This document shows, one piece after another, positions 58,501-64,000 of a stretch of 64,000 nt of DNA. Made by a program: the position numbers and the translations under genes. Below the pieces are notes generated by a model, which was not told the DNA's origin, searched no databases, and was given only the letters and a program-made list of their open reading frames with translations. Position 1 is the first letter of the stretch; the number at the start of each line of letters is the position of its first letter. Origin of the DNA: Amyelois transitella (lineage: Eukaryota; Arthropoda; Insecta; Lepidoptera; Pyralidae); the NCBI RefSeq assembly GCF_032362555.1, contig NC_083520.1:5394001-5458000 (forward strand), in the 5' to 3' direction.

Positions 58501-61289
58501 TTTTTTTTTTGTGTTGTTTGAGTATTTTATTTAAAAAAACTGAAAATCAAAATACTACATACAATAAAACGGTAAAAATATTTTGTCTGTACATTTAATA
58601 TTTTGACTGAAACGGATAAATCACATTTTTTGTCTGTCTGTCTGTATCTGACTGTATGATCAAGATTCAACTCGAAATTTACGCGGACGAAGTCGCGGGC
58701 AACAGCTAGTAGATTATAAAAGACAACCAAGGAAGAGATTACAAAATAAAAGATAGCACCCTGTCACTGTTTCTCAATTTAATTATATCAATAGTCATTC
58801 AGCTAAACACGGCCAGTCTTGTGACCATTGGATCTGTTTTTCCGACATAGTCGTAGATGTGTGCGTGTGTATTATATTACTTATTAATATATGTATATCA
58901 CTTCGATTTGGATCACAATATTAATATTGAACGAGCTATTGTATATTCTTATTGCAATTGCTACGGATAAAAACAAATTTGCATAAAGTGATCCACCAAC
59001 ATATGATACAAAATTGAAGCATTAATTATCATTGGCTAATTGAATGGAATCAGTATAAAGCAATTCAATATGCTTTCAACAATCAATAGCTTCGCTCGAG
59101 TGCCATCAACAATGTTAATCAACTTACGCAAACAATATTCTGTTGATGTAACACTGTGTGTAGACAACGCCCTATTAATATGTCTCATATCAGGACTAAA
59201 TTTATGGAAACAATAGGAACAAAATCAACGCTCGAAATTAAACTTACAATGTAGCTTTATTCTTCACAATAGCAATGAATTCGTCTACAAATATAACGTT
59301 ATCACGTAAGTTTCGTTGAATAAAAAACATATTTCGTACTTACAGTTAAAAACAGTTTGTATTACGTTGCACAGAAGAAACATTTAGATATGTAATTTGT
59401 TTAGTATGCTAACAAAATAGGACTCTTTTTTAAATAAAAAAACAAATAGTAGATCAGAAATAGTTATATTATGTAGTCAGAAGTAGCGCAAGCTATGAAA
59501 GCCGTAGCAAGGATTGTAGAAATTATTTTATGGGAGATAGGGCTCGTATACTTACTTACTTTATATTACGTAACTTACGTTTATGAGGTTATATATTCTC
59601 TCTTTTCTATTTTTGAAGAAACCGAAGGGATTTAGAGAAGATTACAAGTCCGTAAAATGATCAAACGATGACGAATATGAAGCGTCGTTATCACTTTGCA
59701 GCACTAGATTGATTTTGATAAAAAATTATTTGGTAATGATCTTGTAACACAAAGACAATAAGAGTACATACAAGTTTCTTACTCATGTTCCCAACTAAGA
59801 AGAAACAAAGTATGTGTATATAGTTGTTGTTAGTCAAACAAAGAAATGTCCCCACGGGGTAGCTCAATAAATCACAGCTTACAAACTCGGGGAGGCTTCG
59901 AAGTTTTCCACTTTCCCCTGGGAGCTGTGATTCTGTTCAAATAGCACTTACGGTCGGAGGAACTTTAATTAATTTCTATTTCTAATCGCCGTCTTTACGA
60001 CCTTAACCTCAAAACTTTTGCTGTTGACAAGCTAACAATTAGCTGATGCAAATTCCTTTGACAACATTAATAACGCGCCGATCAATGGTTAGAAAGACAC
60101 ATAGGTATTGTTATTATCATTTTATTTAATAAAACCTAACATCAACGTAGAAAAATATTAAACTGATTATCCTATCAATACAAATAATTTTATAATGTTT
60201 ATTCGTTTTATAAAGTAAATACTAAGCGTTTATTTTTCAGACTGCAAGAACATGTCTTTGGATAAATAAACTATAGTTACTTATTGGTGTTGCGTAATGT
60301 TCTCCACATTTAACCTTTCTTTTCTTTAATCCCATATGGCACAAGTTAATAATAAATGATAGTTATCGAATTCGCCAATTAAATTTGAGAGGGCGTGTTT
60401 ATTTCGGCACAGTGGGTGTCGAACGATTAATCATATAGCTGTTATAGCTTAGATACCTACATATTATAACATAAATCAAAGGGGATATGGATACATATAT
60501 TGGGTACATTATAATGCAGATATTTGTATTTTAAAAAGAAAATAAATTACGTAGGCATCACATATTAATATTCTCGTATTTGACAGATTTACTGACTGTA
60601 AAATCAGGTCGACGGAAGGTAAGAGCGACGTCGACATGTTTCGTTACTTTGCTCAAAGAAATAAGTTAATTTATGCTACATTTCTCCACAACTCGTACAA
60701 AAATTGCCAACGGATAGAGTTCACATGTTGTTTATTTCAACTTTAGATGACTTTTGTATTTGATAATCCGTTAAGAAATAGGTTCTAACAAAATTACCAA
60801 GTTCATTAATGTTCAGTACAAGTTTTTTTTGGGATATCTATCAAATCTCTCATATTTGTATGAGACTGCAGAATCCATCATTTTTGTAGAATTTTTGTGT
60901 GCGCCCTACCTCTTTCAAAACGAACCCGAAATGAAAGTTAAGGTTCTTGTTTCAACCAATAAGAAAGAAGAGATCAAGGCTAGAAATAAATTAACTTTGA
61001 ATTGTATGTGTACTCCTTTCTAAATAAATGTAGCTTAGAATAAGAACATATTCAGTTAGATTGTTCTAGTAGGTCTTAGTCACTCGTGTGCATAATGCAT
61101 ATTTTCGACAAAGAAAAAAGGCTTTTGTGAATATCTGAGAGGAACAAAGTCTTTTGTGAATATTTGAAAGGGGACTTAAGAGGGACAGCTGGTTTGGTCT
61201 GCAGACGTGTAAAGACGCTGCGTTTATCTATTCTCTAATCTTAAAACTTGGAAATTTCAACAAGATTTACAAAGACATGAAAAATGTTA

Positions 61290-61337
61290 ACCAAGTATGG
61301 AGGGATCTCGGCGTGATTTTATGTATGTATGTATGAA
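61290..61337 (+). mobile_element. Very short RTE-type LINE tail
   Basis: 'GGCGTGATTTTATGTATGTA' preceded by a degraded 'GTATGGAGGGATCTC'; only the last part of the LINE remains. Confidence 0.5.
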
Positions 61338-62100
61338 GCGATGAATCTTATGAATTCGTTATTTGAAAATTTTTGTTTCATCATTTTCATCTGAAAATCG
61401 GCGAAATGGTCCCGTGGGTACAGCTTCTTTTTTACTTTTCTTGCATACAGCCAAAAAGAAACGCCTACAAATGCCTTAACAATGTAGGCCTCGAACCGAG
61501 AAAAGACGTTCACGTACTTTATAGAAGTGTGTATGTTTTTTATGCTTTTATGAGTATTAAATAAGATCTGAATTTTAATAAGAGAAGTGTATTTACTGGT
61601 ATTGATTACGCCATAAATAAGTTGATTTTCATGGAAATAACATCAACGCACAGCCCAAACGGTTGTCTAGAAATTTGAAATTTGGCAAGTGGTTTCTTAT
61701 ATGGTCTGCACTAAGAGAGGTTTTCCCAAAATTCCTGTGAGAAAGAAATTAGTAACGCGTGCGCACCCGCGGGCGTTATCTAATTATTGGATCAGAATTG
61801 GCTTTCGAAGTAAAACTCTATTACTTCATAAGCAATATTAACTAACATCAATTTTTTAATTTGTTTAAGCAGTATTTTTATCAAAAAATTAGCTAAAAAT
61901 CAATAGTTAACAACCAGTACGTCAATATACTCAGTGAATATTCGTACTCGAATTACCTGAGCGAAAAAACTTAATACATAAATAACACATAGACCATCAA
62001 TCTATATCACGGGGTGCCTATAAAAGAATGAATTGCACATTGAAGTAATTTATCAAGGAAACATTAATAGGTATCTAAAATTAAAGAAGGTATCTACCTA

Positions 62101-62215
62101 CATACATACATATAATTACATCACTATGCCTTACGGGGTAGACAGAGTCAACAGTCTCGAAAAGACTGAAAGGGTTCGATCGGCTGTACTGTATGGCTTA
62201 AAGATAGGGTTGAGA
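62101..62215 (+). repeat. SINE-like repeat, 5' half
   Basis: 'TGCCTTACGGGGTAGACAGA' through 'CTCGAAAAGACTGAAAGG' to 'TTAAAGATAGGGTTGAGA'. Confidence 0.7.
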
Positions 62216-62640
62216 GTAAAATGAAAGATGGTATTTTAATTTGTTAATATTTTACGTGTTACTTCGTTCCTATATTGAGCCAAAGGAACCTTGAAATAAT
62301 ATAGATAATCGATTGTAACGTAACAAATTTTCCTCGGCGAATGTCTTGCGGTTACCCGCCATGTCTAATCTGTACATAATAACTCCAGTCATCTTTGGAG
62401 AAAATTGTCTTACCCTACGAATTTATGCCGTGAGAGAAATTAATTGGTTACCTACTTAAGGGAATAAAGAGTCCCAACTCTTCAGCATATTAAATGGAAT
62501 TCACTACAGAGTTAAGTGAAAATACGGAAGAAATATGTTGTTATTTATGAAGTTGCTCATGACATTATATTCGCTTGCTTGTTTACTGAATGGAAGCCAG
62601 ATCTATTGACTTTGCAAAACTGATCTATCAGAGGTTACAT

Positions 62641-62900
62641 ACATATACATATAATCACGTCTATATCCCTTGCGGGGTAGACAGAGCCAACAGTCTTGTA
62701 AAGACTAATAGGCCACGTTCAGCTGTTTGACTTTAAGATGGAATTGAGATTCAAATAGTGACAGGTTGCTAGCCCATCGCCTAAAAAAAGAATCCCAAGT
62801 TTATAAGCCTACCCCTTAGTCGCCTTTTACGACATCCATGGGAAAGAGATGGAGTGGTCCTATTCTATTTTCTATTCGTGCCGGGAACCACACGGCAAAG
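62641..62900 (+). repeat. SINE-like repeat, best full-length copy
   Basis: Blocks in order: 'ATCCCTTGCGGGGTAGACAG', 'CCAACAGTCTTGTAAAGAC', 'TAGTGACAGGTTGCTAGCCC', 'CGCCTTTTACGACATCCATG' and 'GTGCCGGGAACCACACGGCA'. It is preceded by ACATACATAT repeats. There are about 15 related pieces in the window; none codes for protein. Confidence 0.9.
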
Positions 62901-63744
62901 GTATCAGATATCTATCAGAGGTTGTACGTATAAACTGCTTCATGGTCCTAAAAGTGGGTTAGGTACATATATTATGACTTTGGTTCTACGATGTAAGTCT
63001 TTCTTCTGCTGTACGGAAGTATTTTTCAGGCAAAAAAGTTGCGATACAATAAATATAAACAAGGTAAAGAAAATTACCTTAGCATGTACAATGTATCTCA
63101 ATATCAAAAGCACTATCAAATTACTCTGTCTTAAGTAGGTATATGTATAATTAATTATCTACACCTTACAATACACCTATCATCTAACAGTGTATGTAAG
63201 GAATTCAATATTGAACAGCTTAATTAGGCATCGTAATTATTTGTTCCCTAACGTCTGTGTAGTCGGCAATAGAGGGAAATTGGGATCAAAGCCTTATTAG
63301 GTACACTCATTGCATAAAGAGATATTTCATTCGAAATGTTCTGAACTTCTGATACAGAAACTTATTTAGGAGTTAAAGCAGCAATTTGGAATGTTACATA
63401 TGGTAAAGAAACTTTTGATATAACAAACTCCATTCACATATAAAGTAACTGATGTTTTATGTGTGTGAAAAGATTCAGCAAAGTTTTTACCGCCGACTGC
63501 GTGTCTGATCCCAATACGCCTTAGGTATCTTTTAGTTTTTGGTGCTTTTGTCTTTTTGTTGCTTCCTACATGCAAAGAAACAGGACCAATCTATTCAAAT
63601 GTTTCATTTACAGGAATTTTATACCTACTCTTTCATCATTATCCTCCCGAACACAGTCCTGGTTGCATTGCAGGATCGGTATAAGTAGATCTATATTATA
63701 TATCATAAAGTCTCAAGGGTCATTTTATTTTTTGGTTTCAACGT

Positions 63745-63890
63745 GCACACTTTACCCCTTCCGGGGTAGACAGAACCTAAAAGATTCAAATAGTGACAGG
63801 TTGCTAGCCTATAGCCGAAAAAAGCAATCCCACATTTATTGGCCTTTTCCGTAATAGACTTTTACAATCTGCACGGGATTTGTTATCTTG
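63745..63890 (+). repeat. SINE-like repeat, internally deleted
   Basis: 'CCCTTCCGGGGTAGACAGAA' joins directly to 'TTCAAATAGTGACAGGTTGC' and a degraded 3' part. Confidence 0.65.
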
Positions 63891-64000
63891 ATCATCCCTT
63901 TTCTCTGTATCTCACTCATTTTAAAAATATATTATAGTCTGCTAGGATGAGGTTCTACCGGATTACGTGAACTATTTGATTTATTCTGAGTGTCATATTC

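Larger units (their letters stand above)
56441..64000. other. Gene-poor region, probable CYB5R4 upstream intron or flank
   Basis: No coding exon with usable splice signals was found. Recognisable content is repeats: a reversed SINE-like copy, a tRNA-like sequence, a full SINE-like copy and several fragments. If the first CYB5R4 exon is beyond 64000, its first intron exceeds 7.5 kb. Confidence 0.45.

Noticed and set aside
62641-62900. The many 'CCCTTGCGGGGTAGACAG' copies as a CRISPR-like or regulatory array
   Set aside because: They are dispersed, differ in length and orientation, and match the behaviour of an interspersed SINE-like repeat.

Overview
This window looks like a piece of an insect nuclear genome, most likely a moth or butterfly (Lepidoptera). 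It is AT-rich, its genes are split by short GT-AG introns, and it is littered with interspersed repeats of kinds familiar from moth genomes: a roughly 250-bp SINE-like repeat that reads 'CCCTTGCGGGGTAGACAGAG', truncated RTE-type LINE ends with a TATG tail, and LINE tails with short tandem repeats. The order is inferred from protein families and repeats; no species can be named.

Layout. 1-4140: repeat-rich DNA ending in the first coding exon of an unidentified minus-strand gene. 4140-4790: GC-rich, probably bidirectional promoter. 4791-12650: a plus-strand gene for an unrecognised 233- or 296-residue protein with two alternative 3' ends. 13226-20358: two DNA transposons lying end to end. 20585-23167: mitochondrial trans-2-enoyl-CoA reductase (MECR), followed by a second in-phase copy of its large exon. 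23386-29642: a 15-exon zinc-finger gene. 30191-32455 (minus): HROB, the MCM8-9 recombination cofactor. 34882-37305: an EF-hand protein resembling DRC8/EFCAB2. 38715-47706: FAF2/UBXD8, whose last intron holds a third DNA transposon (41817-47346). 47707-52677: gene-poor. 52678-56440 (minus): cytochrome b5 reductase 4, missing its first exon. 56441-64000: gene-poor, with SINE-like copies and a tRNA-like sequence.

The most notable feature is a set of three DNA transposons. Two of them (16689-20358 and 41817-47346) carry distantly related proteins with the same Cys-rich N-terminal layout and a DDD/E-like core: D...D(G/N)..GQNKN...D......E, with almost equal spacing in both (84/45/52 and 79/43/50 residues). 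The third (13226-16684) has no such gene. All three have 23-31 bp terminal inverted repeats and all three are flanked on both sides by ATAT, as expected for a 4-bp target duplication at ATAT. The two coding elements also carry clustered copies of a short element-specific motif near their ends. A 4-bp duplication is reported for the Sola superfamily, so these may be a Sola-related lineage or something undescribed.

Gene models were built by hand. Every intron of the six main host genes (unknown gene, MECR, zinc finger, HROB, DRC8-like, FAF2) and of the CYB5R4 fragment was checked for splice sites and reading phase. No database search was possible.
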